Positions 1 to 8,568 of a DNA stretch of 64,000 nucleotides are shown piece by piece. Under the pieces are notes generated by a model. The model did no database searches, had not been told where the DNA came from, and saw nothing but the letters and a program-made list of their open reading frames with translations. Origin of the DNA: Micromonospora sp. NBC_00421. GTDB taxonomy: Bacteria > Actinomycetota > Actinomycetes > Mycobacteriales > Micromonosporaceae. Position 1 is the stretch's first letter; each line of letters begins with the position of its first letter. Made by a program: the position numbers and the translations under genes. The DNA lies in assembly GCF_036017915.1 (NCBI RefSeq), contig NZ_CP107929.1:5398001-5462000 (forward strand), given 5' to 3'.

Positions 1-1
1 C

Positions 2-1828
2 CGCACGGTCGAGGGCCAGCAGTACGGCGTGCACTGCCGCCGCCCGGTCCGCGACGGCGAGACCGCGCCCCCGGTCAGCGTGGACGGCGCCCCGCTCGAC
101 GGCGAGGAGGTGCTGCTCGACGGCAACCAGCTCGCCGAGGGGCACGACTTCTTCTCCCTCGGCGCGTTCGACGTCAGCCCCGACGGGCGCTGGCTGGCCT
201 ACTCGACGGACTTCTCCGGCGACGAACGCTTCACCCTGCGGATCAAGGACCTGAGCACCGGCGAGCTGCTCGACGACGAGGTGCCCGACACCTTCTACGG
301 CACCGCCTGGTCGGCCGACGCCAGCGTGCTGTTCTACGTCACCGTCGACGAGGCGTGGCGGCCGAACCGGGTGTGGCGGCACACCGTCGGCACCCCGTCG
401 GGCGAGGACGTGGTGGTGCACCTGGAGGACGACGAGCGGTTCTGGGTGGGCGTCGAGCTGACCCGCTCCGAGCGGTTCGTGCTGATCGACAGCACCAGCA
501 AGGTCACCAGCGAGGTACGGGTGATCCCCGCCGACAACCCGACAGGCGAGCCGGCGGTGATCGCCCCCCGTCGGCAGGGCGTGGAATACAGCGTCGAGCA
601 CCACGGCCACCGGTTCCTGATCCTGCACAACGACGGCGCGGAGGACTTCGCACTGGCGTACACCTCGGCGGACGCCCCCGGCGACTGGGTGCCGCTTATC
701 GAGCACACCCCCGGCACCCGGCTGGAGTCGGTCGACGCGTTCGCCGACCATCTGGTCGTCTCGCTGCGCACCAACGGCCTGACCGGCCTGCGGGTGCTCC
801 CGGTCGGCGGCGGCGACGGCCACGACATCGAGTTCCCCGAGCCGATCCACAGCGTCGGGCTGGACGCCAACCCGGAGTACCGCACCCGGCAGCTCCGGTT
901 CCGCTACACCTCGCTGGTCACCCCCGACTCCGTCTACGACTACGACCTGGTCACCCGGGAGCTGACGCTGCGCCGCCGCAAGCCGGTGCTCCCCGGGCCG
1001 GACGGCCGCGCGTACGACCCGGACGACTACGAGCAGCACCGCGAGTGGGCCCTCGCCGACGACGGCACCCGGGTGCCGATCTCGCTGGTCTGCCACCGGG
1101 ACACCCCGCGCGACGGCTCCGCCCCCGCCGTCATCTACGGTTACGGCTCGTACGAGGCCAGCATGGACCCGTGGTTCTCCATCGCCCGGCTCAGCCTGCT
1201 CGACCGGGGCGTCGTCTTCGCCGTCGCACACATCCGGGGCGGTGGCGAGCTGGGCCGCCGCTGGTACGACGAGGGCAAGCTGCTGGCCAAGAAGAACACC
1301 TTCACCGACTTCGTGGCCTGTGCACGGCACCTGGTCAAGGCCGGCTGGACGGCGAGCGACAGGCTGGTCGCCCGGGGTGCCTCGGCCGGTGGCCTGCTGA
1401 TGGGCGCGGTGGCCAACCTCGCCCCGGACGCGTTCACCGGGATCGTCGCGCAGGTGCCCTTCGTGGACGCGCTCACCTCGATCCTCGACCCGTCGCTGCC
1501 GTTGACGGTCACCGAGTGGGAGGAGTGGGGCAACCCGCTCGCCGACCCCGAGGTGTACGCGTACATGAAGTCGTACACCCCGTACGAGAACGTCACCGCC
1601 GCCGACTATCCGGCGATCCTGGCGGTGACCAGCCTCAACGACACCCGGGTGCTCTACCACGAGCCGGCCAAGTGGATCGCCCGGCTGCGCGCGGTGGCCC
1701 CACAGGGCGACTACCTGCTCAAGACCGAGATGGGTGCCGGCCACGGCGGCCCGAGCGGCCGGTACGACGCCTGGCGCGAGGAGGCGTTCGTCAACGCCTG
1801 GATCCTCGACCGGCTGGGCCGGGCCTGA
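2..1828 (+). CDS. ptrB: Oligopeptidase B (S9 family serine peptidase), 5' partial
   Basis: The gene runs in from the left edge, and the frame is open from base 2, giving 608 visible residues. The first visible residues (RTVEGQQYGVHCRRPV) match the early part of bacterial oligopeptidase B, so roughly 80-100 N-terminal residues lie outside the window. A beta-propeller-like region comes first. The C-terminal alpha/beta-hydrolase domain follows, with the nucleophile motif GASAGG near base 1380, the Asp in SLNDTRV and the His in GAGHGGPSGR. The enzyme is a cytosolic endopeptidase that cuts short peptides after basic residues. A small membrane protein gene follows 11 bases downstream. Family confidence is high; peptidase substrate preference is inferred from the family. 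Confidence 0.93.
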   Translation, partial: RTVEGQQYGVHCRRPVRDGETAPPVSVDGAPLDGEEVLLDGNQLAEGHDFFSLGAFDVSPDGRWLAYSTDFSGDERFTLRIKDLSTGELLDDEVPDTFYGTAWSADASVLFYVTVDEAWRPNRVWRHTVGTPSGEDVVVHLEDDERFWVGVELTRSERFVLIDSTSKVTSEVRVIPADNPTGEPAVIAPRRQGVEYSVEHHGHRFLILHNDGAEDFALAYTSADAPGDWVPLIEHTPGTRLESVDAFADHLVVSLRTNGLTGLRVLPVGGGDGHDIEFPEPIHSVGLDANPEYRTRQLRFRYTSLVTPDSVYDYDLVTRELTLRRRKPVLPGPDGRAYDPDDYEQHREWALADDGTRVPISLVCHRDTPRDGSAPAVIYGYGSYEASMDPWFSIARLSLLDRGVVFAVAHIRGGGELGRRWYDEGKLLAKKNTFTDFVACARHLVKAGWTASDRLVARGASAGGLLMGAVANLAPDAFTGIVAQVPFVDALTSILDPSLPLTVTEWEEWGNPLADPEVYAYMKSYTPYENVTAADYPAILAVTSLNDTRVLYHEPAKWIARLRAVAPQGDYLLKTEMGAGHGGPSGRYDAWREEAFVNAWILDRLGRA

Positions 1829-1839
1829 GCCTCGGCACG

Positions 1840-2040
1840 ATGACCAGCACCGACGACGGCCGGGCGGACGAGGAGCCGCCCGGCCCCGACGTACCACCGG
1901 AGCCGGTGCGCTCGGCGGCGCGGCGCGGGCCGACCTGGCTGATCCTCGGCGTGGTCGCCGCCGCCCTGCTGGTCTGCTGCTGCTCCGCCCTGGTCGGTCT
2001 GCTGCTGTCCTGGTCGACGGGCCTGTTCCACCCCCGCTGA
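1840..2040 (+). CDS. Small single-pass membrane protein, unknown function
   Basis: This 66-residue protein has an acidic, proline-rich N-terminus (MTSTDDGRADEEPPGPDVPP), a short basic stretch, and then one hydrophobic helix from about residue 31 to 59 containing a CCC run. The ATG lies 11 bases after the oligopeptidase stop, so co-transcription is likely. Proteins of this shape are common near peptidase genes in Micromonosporaceae, but I do not recognise a family. The predicted topology is cytoplasmic N-terminus with one membrane anchor. It is supported by frame, composition and position only. Confidence 0.6.
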   Translation: MTSTDDGRADEEPPGPDVPPEPVRSAARRGPTWLILGVVAAALLVCCCSALVGLLLSWSTGLFHPR

Positions 2041-2044
2041 CCGG

Positions 2045-3568
2045 TCAGCCGACGCGCAGTTCGTCCAGTTCGGTGCTGGCCCGCAGAAAGAGCAGAGCGA
2101 CAGCCACGGTGACCAGCACCGCCGCGAGGGCGCTGGCACCGACCCAGGCCAGCTGCGCCACCGGTACATCCGGCGCGACGCTCACCTCCGGCACCCACGT
2201 CAGCCGCAGGTGCTGCGCCCTGGTGGCCGGATCGGCGCAGAGCGCGGGGGTGCCGTCGCAGACCATGGTGGAGTGACCGCCACCGGTTGCCGCACGGCCG
2301 CCGCCGAAGAGCTGACTGAGCAGGAAACCGACAACCAGGGCAAGGCCGATCGCCGGGATCGCCGGAGCGAACGCCTGCCAGACGACGGCTCGGCCGATGG
2401 TGGCCCGGGGCACCCCGCCGGCGACCAGCGCGGCGTATGTCCGCCGCCGGGCGACGATCCCGTCGACCAGGGCGACGACGAGGCCACCGGCGGCAATCGC
2501 CACCGCCACCCCGACCGCGAGGTCCACCAGGTCCATGCTGCGCAGGTAGAAGGCGCCGTTGGAGTTCGGCCGCTCACTGGTGAGCCGACCCACCTCGATG
2601 GCGGCCTGGAAGGATGCCCGCAGCCCGGCCGCGCCGGCACCCACAAGCACTGCGGTCAACAACGCGGCGAAGGTGCGGCTGCCGGCCCACGGATCGGTGA
2701 TCAAACGGCGGGACGCCAGCAGCGTGGCAGGCCGGTGGGCGTACCGGTGCAGTAGTCGACCCGCCGCGTACGAGAACCAGCCGGTGCTCGCCACCACGCC
2801 CACCACCATGGCGACGGCACCGCCCCCCAGCAGCAACAGTGGCAGCAGGAACGGTGGTTGCCGGTGCCGGTCGGCGTACCAGTCGAGCACCGGAGCGAAG
2901 GAGGCAAAGGCGACGATGCCGATGACGACCAGCACCGCTACCCACGGGCCAGGGGCCTCCTCGCGGGTCCGACGGATCGTGCCGAACGGGGTGGTGGTGA
3001 CCCCGCGCAGCAGGACGACACCGACCAGCGCGGCCAGCACCGGCAGCCCGAGCACGACCGCACCGATCACCGGCGGCGACGGGAGCACGTCGGTGGGCAG
3101 GGGCAGCCGCCCGTGTGCGTCGGGTCGGTGCAGCAGCACCCGGCCGGCCAGGTAGGTCACCAGCCCGACGAGGGTGCCGAGCAGGCTGGCCAGCCCGGCC
3201 TCAAGGGCGACCAGACCGGTCACCTGCCCGGGGGTGGCCCCGGCCAGCCGGAAGCCGGCGAGTCGCCGGTCGCGGGCCGGGGCGCCGAGGCGCACGCACT
3301 GCCCGGCCAGGGCGAGCACCGGGACGGCGAGCAGCAGCAACGCGACCGCCGTCCCGCCGCGCAGGCCCGGCTCGCGGAGCAGCGCGTTGGCGTACTGCTC
3401 GGAGTTGTTGCTGCCCCGCTCTCCGGGTGGGGTCGGGATGGCCAGCACGGTGAGCGCGGCCAGCCCGGCGAGGCTGGCCAGGGCGGCACTGAGCGCGGTG
3501 AGGACGACCCGGGCGGTGTCCGTGCGGTTGCCGGCCAGGGCGAGCCGCAGCGCGACGACCGGCCTCAC
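2045..3568 (-). CDS. FtsX-like ABC transporter permease
   Basis: This 507-residue integral membrane protein has about ten hydrophobic segments. The first spans roughly residues 20-48, after the FtsX-like opening RLALAGNRTDTAR. A large loop containing GGGHSTMVCDGTPALC lies near the C-terminus and is predicted to be extracytoplasmic. Its GTG start overlaps the stop of the upstream ATPase gene by 4 bases (GTGA), so the two are translationally coupled. With that ATPase it should form a MacB/LolCDE-like exporter; the substrate is unknown. The adjacent PadR regulator suggests control by a drug or envelope stress signal. Confidence 0.85.
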   Translation of the reverse strand: MRPVVALRLALAGNRTDTARVVLTALSAALASLAGLAALTVLAIPTPPGERGSNNSEQYANALLREPGLRGGTAVALLLLAVPVLALAGQCVRLGAPARDRRLAGFRLAGATPGQVTGLVALEAGLASLLGTLVGLVTYLAGRVLLHRPDAHGRLPLPTDVLPSPPVIGAVVLGLPVLAALVGVVLLRGVTTTPFGTIRRTREEAPGPWVAVLVVIGIVAFASFAPVLDWYADRHRQPPFLLPLLLLGGGAVAMVVGVVASTGWFSYAAGRLLHRYAHRPATLLASRRLITDPWAGSRTFAALLTAVLVGAGAAGLRASFQAAIEVGRLTSERPNSNGAFYLRSMDLVDLAVGVAVAIAAGGLVVALVDGIVARRRTYAALVAGGVPRATIGRAVVWQAFAPAIPAIGLALVVGFLLSQLFGGGRAATGGGHSTMVCDGTPALCADPATRAQHLRLTWVPEVSVAPDVPVAQLAWVGASALAAVLVTVAVALLFLRASTELDELRVG

Positions 3569-4290
3569 CGGCTGTCCGTGCCGGGGCCGGCCGACGCGAC
3601 CGGGACGAGCGGTTCGTCCAGGCCGAGCCCGGTCGGGTCGACGACACCGTCGCGGAGCATCACCTCCCGGTCGGCGTACGCGGCGATCCGGGGTTCGTGG
3701 GTGACCAGGACGATGGCGGTGCCCTGCTCGCGGGCGAACCGGACGAGCTGGGTGAGGACCTCCTCGCCGCTGAGCGTGTCGAGCGCGCCGGTCGGCTCGT
3801 CGGCGAAGAGCACCCGGGGGCCGGTGACCAGGGCGCGGGCCATGGCGCAGCGCTGCTGCTGCCCGCCGGACATCGCGCCGGGGCGCACGTCGGCGAGGTG
3901 GGCGACGCCGAGCCGGTCCAGCCAGTCGCGCGCCGCCTGCCCTGCTCCTCGCCGCCCCGTGCCGGCGAGGAGCAGGGGCAGGGCGACGTTCTCCACCGCG
4001 GTCAGCTCGGCGACGAGCTGACCGAACTGGAACAACACCCCGAACTCGGTACGGCGCAGCCGGGACCGCGCCGCCTCGGGCCAGGTGTCGATCCGCTTCC
4101 CCCGCCAGTGCACCTCACCCTCGTCCGGGCGCAGGATCCCGGCGAGGCAGTGCAGCAGGGTGGACTTGCCGCAGCCGCTGGGGCCGGTCACGGCGACGAT
4201 CTCCCCTTCGGCGATGTCGAGGGTGACGCCGCGCAGGGCAGGTGTCGGGCCGTACGCCCGGACCACGCCGCGTGCCTGGAGTCCGCTCAC
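3565..4290 (-). CDS. ABC transporter ATP-binding protein (LolD/MacB type)
   Basis: A 241-residue ATPase. Walker A is GPSGCGKST, the signature is MSGGQQQR, Walker B is VLFADEPTGALD, and the switch His is in LVTHEPRIA. I chose the internal GTG at 4290 (VSGLQARGVVRAYG) because it overlaps the PadR stop as GTGA and removes an unconvincing 18-residue extension. It energises the FtsX-like permease encoded immediately downstream. The order padR-ATPase-permease with 4-base overlaps makes a three-gene operon. Family certain, substrate unknown. Confidence 0.92.
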   Translation of the reverse strand: MSGLQARGVVRAYGPTPALRGVTLDIAEGEIVAVTGPSGCGKSTLLHCLAGILRPDEGEVHWRGKRIDTWPEAARSRLRRTEFGVLFQFGQLVAELTAVENVALPLLLAGTGRRGAGQAARDWLDRLGVAHLADVRPGAMSGGQQQRCAMARALVTGPRVLFADEPTGALDTLSGEEVLTQLVRFAREQGTAIVLVTHEPRIAAYADREVMLRDGVVDPTGLGLDEPLVPVASAGPGTDSR

Positions 4291-4823
4291 GAGTGCACCT
4301 CCCGGTGCCAGTCGGCGACGCGGGCCAGGGTGGTACGCAGCCACCTCAGGTCGGCGTCGAGGTGGGCGACGGCGTAGTCGACGGCGACGACGTCGTCGAG
4401 GGTGGCCGAGGGTGCCGTCTTGACGGCGGTGAGTTCGCGCAGCCGGTCGGTGTGCGCCCGCGCCTGGGCGACCAGGTAGGAGCGGGCCGAGTCCGGGTCG
4501 GCGACCAGCAACGCCACCGCGACCTTGGTGAAGAGTGCGCTTGTCACGTACGGCATGGGTGGCTCGACGGCGGCGAGCCAGCCGGCGAGCGCGGCCCGGC
4601 CCTGGTCGGTGAGCGCGTAGGCGGTCCGGTCAGGGCCGGCCTCGCGCTCCTGACCGGCGGCGACCACCAGGCCGTCCCGTTCCAGCCGGCCCAGGGTGGC
4701 GTAGACCTGCCCGAAGGCGAGCGGCTTGGCCCGGGGCAGCCGGGTGTCGTGGGCCCGCTTCAGCTCGTAGCCGTGCCGGTTGCCGGCGGCCAGCAACCCG
4801 AGCAGCACGTGCGAGGTGGACAC
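4287..4823 (-). CDS. PadR family transcriptional regulator
   Basis: This 178-residue protein opens with the PadR winged-helix domain: STSHVLLGLLAAGNRHGYEL, then an AFGQVYATLGRLERDGLVV recognition segment. A C-terminal helical dimerisation region follows (about residues 90-178). The start is GTG. It is the first gene of the ABC operon, and PadR proteins usually repress their own operon and release on ligand binding. A perfect 7+7 inverted repeat lies just upstream of the start codon and is the likely operator. Confidence 0.9.
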   Translation of the reverse strand: MSTSHVLLGLLAAGNRHGYELKRAHDTRLPRAKPLAFGQVYATLGRLERDGLVVAAGQEREAGPDRTAYALTDQGRAALAGWLAAVEPPMPYVTSALFTKVAVALLVADPDSARSYLVAQARAHTDRLRELTAVKTAPSATLDDVVAVDYAVAHLDADLRWLRTTLARVADWHREVHS

Positions 4824-4831
4824 CCGGACAA

Positions 4832-4850
4832 CTATTCATCCAGTGAATAG
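4832..4850. promoter_or_regulatory. Probable PadR operator (inverted repeat)
   Basis: CTATTCA-tccag-TGAATAG is a perfect 7-bp inverted repeat with a 5-base centre, starting nine bases upstream of the padR GTG. Its AT-rich arms stand out from the surrounding GC-rich sequence. Autoregulation by PadR is inferred from position only. Confidence 0.55.
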
Positions 4851-4856
4851 CTGGTG

Positions 4857-5429
4857 TCAAGCAGCTCTCCAGGCCGGGTCGCGGCCGGTGCGACCGAGCA
4901 GCCGGTCCAGCTCGGTCGCGTCCGCGTCGACCGGCACCTCCGGGCCGAACGCGCCCATCTGCCGACCCGTCGGCCCCATCGCGTCCATGAAGCCGTGCAA
5001 GGCCCCGATGCTCTCCGGTGTCGGCTCGTACGGTTGGCCGGTCGCCCGCGCCAGGTCCCAGCCGTGCACCACCAGGTCCACCACCCCCATCAGGCCGACC
5101 GTCGACCGGGGCAGCCCCATCCCGGGCACGACACCCTCCTCGCTGGCCGGGTCGTCCCAGGCCACCACGAGCTGCGCGGTCTCGGCCGCGAACCGGTCCC
5201 GCCAGCCCGGCCCGGCCACGTGATCGGTCTTGACCGACCAGTCCGTCTCCTGCCCGGCGGCCAGCCGCTGGAAGTTGACAGTCACGTCGTACACATGGTT
5301 GAGCAGTCCCCGGACGGTGTAGTCCACGCACGGCGTGGGCAGGTCGAGTTGGTCGTCGCCGATCGCCCGGACCAACGCCACGGTCTGCGGCGCGGCGGTG
5401 GCCAGCAGCTCACTAGTCTTCGTTGCCAT
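4857..5429 (-). CDS. DinB/maleylpyruvate-isomerase-like protein (TIGR03086 type)
   Basis: A 190-residue protein of the actinobacterial mycothiol-dependent MDMPI/DinB fold. An early helix carries the metal-ligand His in GLLNHVYDVT, and the diagnostic HGWDLARATGQP segment lies near residue 115. These proteins form four-helix bundles with three metal-binding His and often use mycothiol; the actual reaction here is unknown. I chose ATG at 5429 (MATKTSELL) over an upstream in-frame start that would run into the divergent AraC gene. Its 3' end abuts the PadR operator region. Confidence 0.8.
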   Translation of the reverse strand: MATKTSELLATAAPQTVALVRAIGDDQLDLPTPCVDYTVRGLLNHVYDVTVNFQRLAAGQETDWSVKTDHVAGPGWRDRFAAETAQLVVAWDDPASEEGVVPGMGLPRSTVGLMGVVDLVVHGWDLARATGQPYEPTPESIGALHGFMDAMGPTGRQMGAFGPEVPVDADATELDRLLGRTGRDPAWRAA

Positions 5430-5460
5430 ATGGCGAGCGTATGAAGGCGGTCTTGAACGA

Positions 5461-6309
5461 ATGCGACAGCCACGCGGCGACGACCGGGGCATCCTCGATC
5501 CGGCCCGGCTCCGCCGGGAGCTGCGGTTCCGTCGACACCTGCCGACCCCCGCGCTGCGCCCCTGGGTGGAGCACTACTGGCTGGTCGACTGGGCGCTGAC
5601 CGCGCCGTTCGTGCAGCAGGTGGTGCCGCACCCGGCGGTCAACGTCGTCTTCCGTCGGGATGCCGGGGGCCCGGAGACCGCCGAGCTGGCCGGGGTCGGC
5701 CGGACGCTGTTCACGGTCACCCTGACCGGCACCGGAACGGTGAGCGGCATCCAGTTCCGCCCCGGGGGTTTCCGCCCGTTCTGGCGTCGCCCGGTCGCCG
5801 AACTCACCGACCGGCACGTTCCCCTCGCCACCGGCCCGGCCGCCACCCCCGCCGCCGCCGCCGGGTCCACCGTCGCACCGACCCCCGCCGCCGGGCCCGC
5901 CGTCGCGCCGACCCGCTGCGAGGGTACGGACGACGAGCGCCGCCACGCGTTGGATGCCTTCCTGCTCGCCTGGGCACCGCAGCCCGACCCGGGCGCGGCC
6001 GAGGCGATCGCCCTGGCCGAGACGATCCGGACCGACCGGAGCGTGCTGCGGGTGGACGACCTCGCCCGTCGACACGACCTCCCCGTCCGCCGGTTGCAGC
6101 GGCTCTTCCTGGACCACGTCGGCGTCGGCCCCAAGTGGGTGATCCGTCGGTACCGCCTCCTGGAGGCGATCGAACAGGCCGCCACCGGGCTGCCCGACTG
6201 GGCCGCCCTCGCCGCCGACCTCGGCTACAGCGACCAGGCCCACCTGGCCCGCGACTTCGCCGCCGTCACCGGCCGCACCCCCACCGGCTACGCCCGCTCA
6301 CTGCGCTGA
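5461..6309 (+). CDS. AraC family transcriptional regulator (DUF6597-like N-terminus)
   Basis: This 282-residue regulator has an N-terminal ligand-binding-like domain (RFRRHLPTPALRPWVEHYWLVDW) typical of AraC proteins with a DUF6597 domain. An Ala/Pro/Thr-rich linker at about residues 125-150 is encoded by a low-complexity GCC-rich stretch. The C-terminal double helix-turn-helix includes LARRHDLPVRRLQRLFLDHVGVGPKWVIRRYRL and LGYSDQAHLARDFAAVTGRTP, split here by other residues. It diverges from the DinB-like gene with only 31 bases between the starts, so it may control that neighbour. Confidence 0.85.
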   Translation: MRQPRGDDRGILDPARLRRELRFRRHLPTPALRPWVEHYWLVDWALTAPFVQQVVPHPAVNVVFRRDAGGPETAELAGVGRTLFTVTLTGTGTVSGIQFRPGGFRPFWRRPVAELTDRHVPLATGPAATPAAAAGSTVAPTPAAGPAVAPTRCEGTDDERRHALDAFLLAWAPQPDPGAAEAIALAETIRTDRSVLRVDDLARRHDLPVRRLQRLFLDHVGVGPKWVIRRYRLLEAIEQAATGLPDWAALAADLGYSDQAHLARDFAAVTGRTPTGYARSLR

Positions 6310-7028
6310 CCGGCACCCTGGCGATCTTCGCGGTGACGCCCGGCGTCTGCCGCATGCGCCCGGACGGCGTCAGCCGGACGATCGCGGAGAGTCAGCGGCA
6401 TCCGCCGCCGCCGGCCCAGCCCGACGGGTCAGGCAGGTGTCCTACCCACCGTCACGAGGTGGCGAGCTGCCTCCGCGGCGCGCTTCGGGAGCATCGAACG
6501 GTCGGCGTATCACGGAGCTCTCCGCGTTCCCGGATGCAGCAGACCATCCCACCCAAAGCCACGACGGTGCGTAATGACAGCCACCCCCATACACCTACCG
6601 CCTCGCATCCTTTGCTCTGCTGCCACCCAGACGCCAGCTACCCACCGTGTCCGGCAGGGGAAGCGGCGCATTAACCGAGATTTGTGAAGTAGCAGCTCAG
6701 GAAGATGTCGCGCATAGAGCAGCAGAGCAAAGTCTGATGAGGGGGATGGTCGGGGGTGGGAAAGTAGTCACGGTGAGCAACATAGGGAGCCCGCTCCAGC
6801 TTGAACACTCTGCGTGATCGAAGTAGCGGGATCAAGGTGGTGGAGGTGACGGCCGTGGAACACGATCCCGACCGTCCGCAGCTCGGCTGACCTCTGGCGA
6901 ACCGGCGGGCCACCCACCCTGCGCCACCCACCCCGCGCCACCCACCATCGAGTGGCAGGGCGTGACCTCGGCGCACGAGGACACCGTTGCGCACCGCAGG
7001 GCAGATCCCGGAGAGCAGCCGGCACCGC
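6310..7028. other. 719-bp intergenic stretch, no convincing gene
   Basis: No frame here has normal actinobacterial codon bias; the open frames are arginine- and proline-rich shadows. A weak 7-bp inverted repeat (tgacgcc / ggcgtca, 6334-6371) could terminate the AraC gene. Positions 6540-6860 are less GC-rich. A short triplicated run of the unit gccacccacc lies at about 6909-6948. This region is downstream of both flanking genes (convergent), which fits a non-coding spacer. Confidence 0.6.
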
Positions 7029-8567
7029 TCAGCGGCGGCGGACCGCCACCACCGCGACGTCGTCGTGGATCTCCGGCGGGGCCAGCTCGACCAGCAGTCG
7101 CTGGCAGAAGCCGTCCAGGTCGGCGTCGACCACTGTCGCGCAGGCCGCCAGGGCGGCCAGGCCGTCGTCGATGGTGGTGTCCCGTCGCTCGATCAGCCCG
7201 TCGGTGTAGAGCACCAACGTCGCCCCGGCCGGCAAGGTGAACTCCAAGTCCTCGGGGCGGTCCGCGCGCACCCCGAGCAGCGGGGCCGACTGCTGGACGA
7301 ACTCCACCCGGCCGTCCACCGTCACCAGCGCCGGCAGGTGCCCGGCGCTGGCCAGCCGGATCCGGCCGGTCGGCGGGTGCAGCAGCAGGATGCACAGGGT
7401 CGCCAGCTCGTTGCGGAGCAGCGTACGCATCAGCACGTTGAGCCGTTCCAGGATCACCCCCGGCTGGTGCCCCTCCACCGCGTACGCCCGCATCGCGTGC
7501 CGCAGCTCGGCCATCACCGTCGCCGCGTGCAGCGAGTGGCCGGCGACGTCGCCGATCGCCACCAACAGGTGCCCGTCGAGCATCACCAGCTCGTAGAAGT
7601 CCCCGCCCACCTCGGTCTGTGCGCTGGCCGGCTCGTAGCGCACCGCCAGGTCGAGGCCGACCACCTCGGGCAGCCGTCGGGGCAGCAGACTCCGCTGGAG
7701 GGTGACCGCGATCCGGTGCTCCTCGTCGTAGGAGCGCTGCGCCTCCACCGCCGAGGCGACCGCCTGGGCGAGCTGCACCAGCACCGGCGTCCGGGCGGTC
7801 TGGGTGGCGGTGGGCACCACCACGTAGAGCGGGGCGCGGTCCTCCCGCAACTTGGCGGCGGCCACCGTCACCGTGTCGTCCGCCGGCCACCGCACCAGCC
7901 CCCAGTCCTCGGGGGCGTCCACCCGCACGGTCGCGCCGGTCGGCACGCCGGTGTCGTCGACCACCCACGGTACGACCTCCGGCTCCTCCCCCGGACCGGC
8001 GGAGATCCCGGCCAGGCAGTCCCCGTCGAAGGTCTCCGCGACCACCGCCGCCGGGCTGCGGAAGATCTGCGCCGCACCGGCCGCCGCCTCCTGCAGCAGG
8101 CGGGTGAACGTCGACGCGGCGTGCACCGCCACGGTGGTGTCGGCCAACCCGGTGAGCCGCTCGGCGAGCAGCTCGGCCCGCTGCCGCGCCTGGTAGTAAC
8201 GCAGCACCGCGTGCGCGGTGGCGACCAGTTCCTCCGGCTCGATCGGCTCGGCCAGGTACGCGTCCGCGCCCCGGGTCAGCCCCTGGGTACGGTCCACCAC
8301 GTCGACCGCATGCGCGGACACGTGGATCACCGGGATCGCCGGGTGATCCGCCTTGATCCGCTCACAGACCTCGAAGCCGCTCAGATCCGGCAGTCGGACG
8401 TCGAGGACCACCAGGTCGATCGGGTCCACCCCGACCCGGGCCAGCGCCTCGGTGCCGTTCTCCGCCTCCCGGACGGTGAAGCCCGCCCGGGTCAGCCAGC
8501 TGACCAGCAGGTAGCGCTTGGTGGGGCTGTCGTCGACCACCAGGATCGTCGCCGGGGCGCCGACCAT
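7029..8567 (-). CDS. Receiver domain-SpoIIE/PP2C phosphatase fusion
   Basis: A 512-residue protein. The N-terminal receiver domain has the acidic pair in VVDDSPTKR and the phospho-acceptor Asp at about residue 56 (LVVLDVRLPD). A middle region resembles a GAF-like linker, and a C-terminal SpoIIE-type PP2C phosphatase carries EVGGDFYE and VAIGDVAGHS. The receiver reads AEPIEP where most have a Lys-Pro; that loss of the conserved Lys may alter dephosphorylation or switching. A good ribosome-binding site (GGAGG) precedes the ATG. It is the last gene of the stressosome operon, so phosphorylation by the preceding kinase could set the phosphorylation state of a STAS antagonist. Confidence 0.9.
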   Translation of the reverse strand: MVGAPATILVVDDSPTKRYLLVSWLTRAGFTVREAENGTEALARVGVDPIDLVVLDVRLPDLSGFEVCERIKADHPAIPVIHVSAHAVDVVDRTQGLTRGADAYLAEPIEPEELVATAHAVLRYYQARQRAELLAERLTGLADTTVAVHAASTFTRLLQEAAAGAAQIFRSPAAVVAETFDGDCLAGISAGPGEEPEVVPWVVDDTGVPTGATVRVDAPEDWGLVRWPADDTVTVAAAKLREDRAPLYVVVPTATQTARTPVLVQLAQAVASAVEAQRSYDEEHRIAVTLQRSLLPRRLPEVVGLDLAVRYEPASAQTEVGGDFYELVMLDGHLLVAIGDVAGHSLHAATVMAELRHAMRAYAVEGHQPGVILERLNVLMRTLLRNELATLCILLLHPPTGRIRLASAGHLPALVTVDGRVEFVQQSAPLLGVRADRPEDLEFTLPAGATLVLYTDGLIERRDTTIDDGLAALAACATVVDADLDGFCQRLLVELAPPEIHDDVAVVAVRRR

Positions 8568-8568
8568 G

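Noticed and set aside
3565..4344. Longer start for the ABC ATPase at 4344
   Set aside because: The 18-residue extension runs into padR and has no similarity to ATPases; the GTG at 4290 overlaps the padR stop as GTGA.
6671..6994. 107-codon minus-strand open frame in the 6.3-7.0 kb gap
   Set aside because: Composition is unlike local genes, it has no motif and no ribosome-binding site, and it includes the simple gccacccacc repeats.
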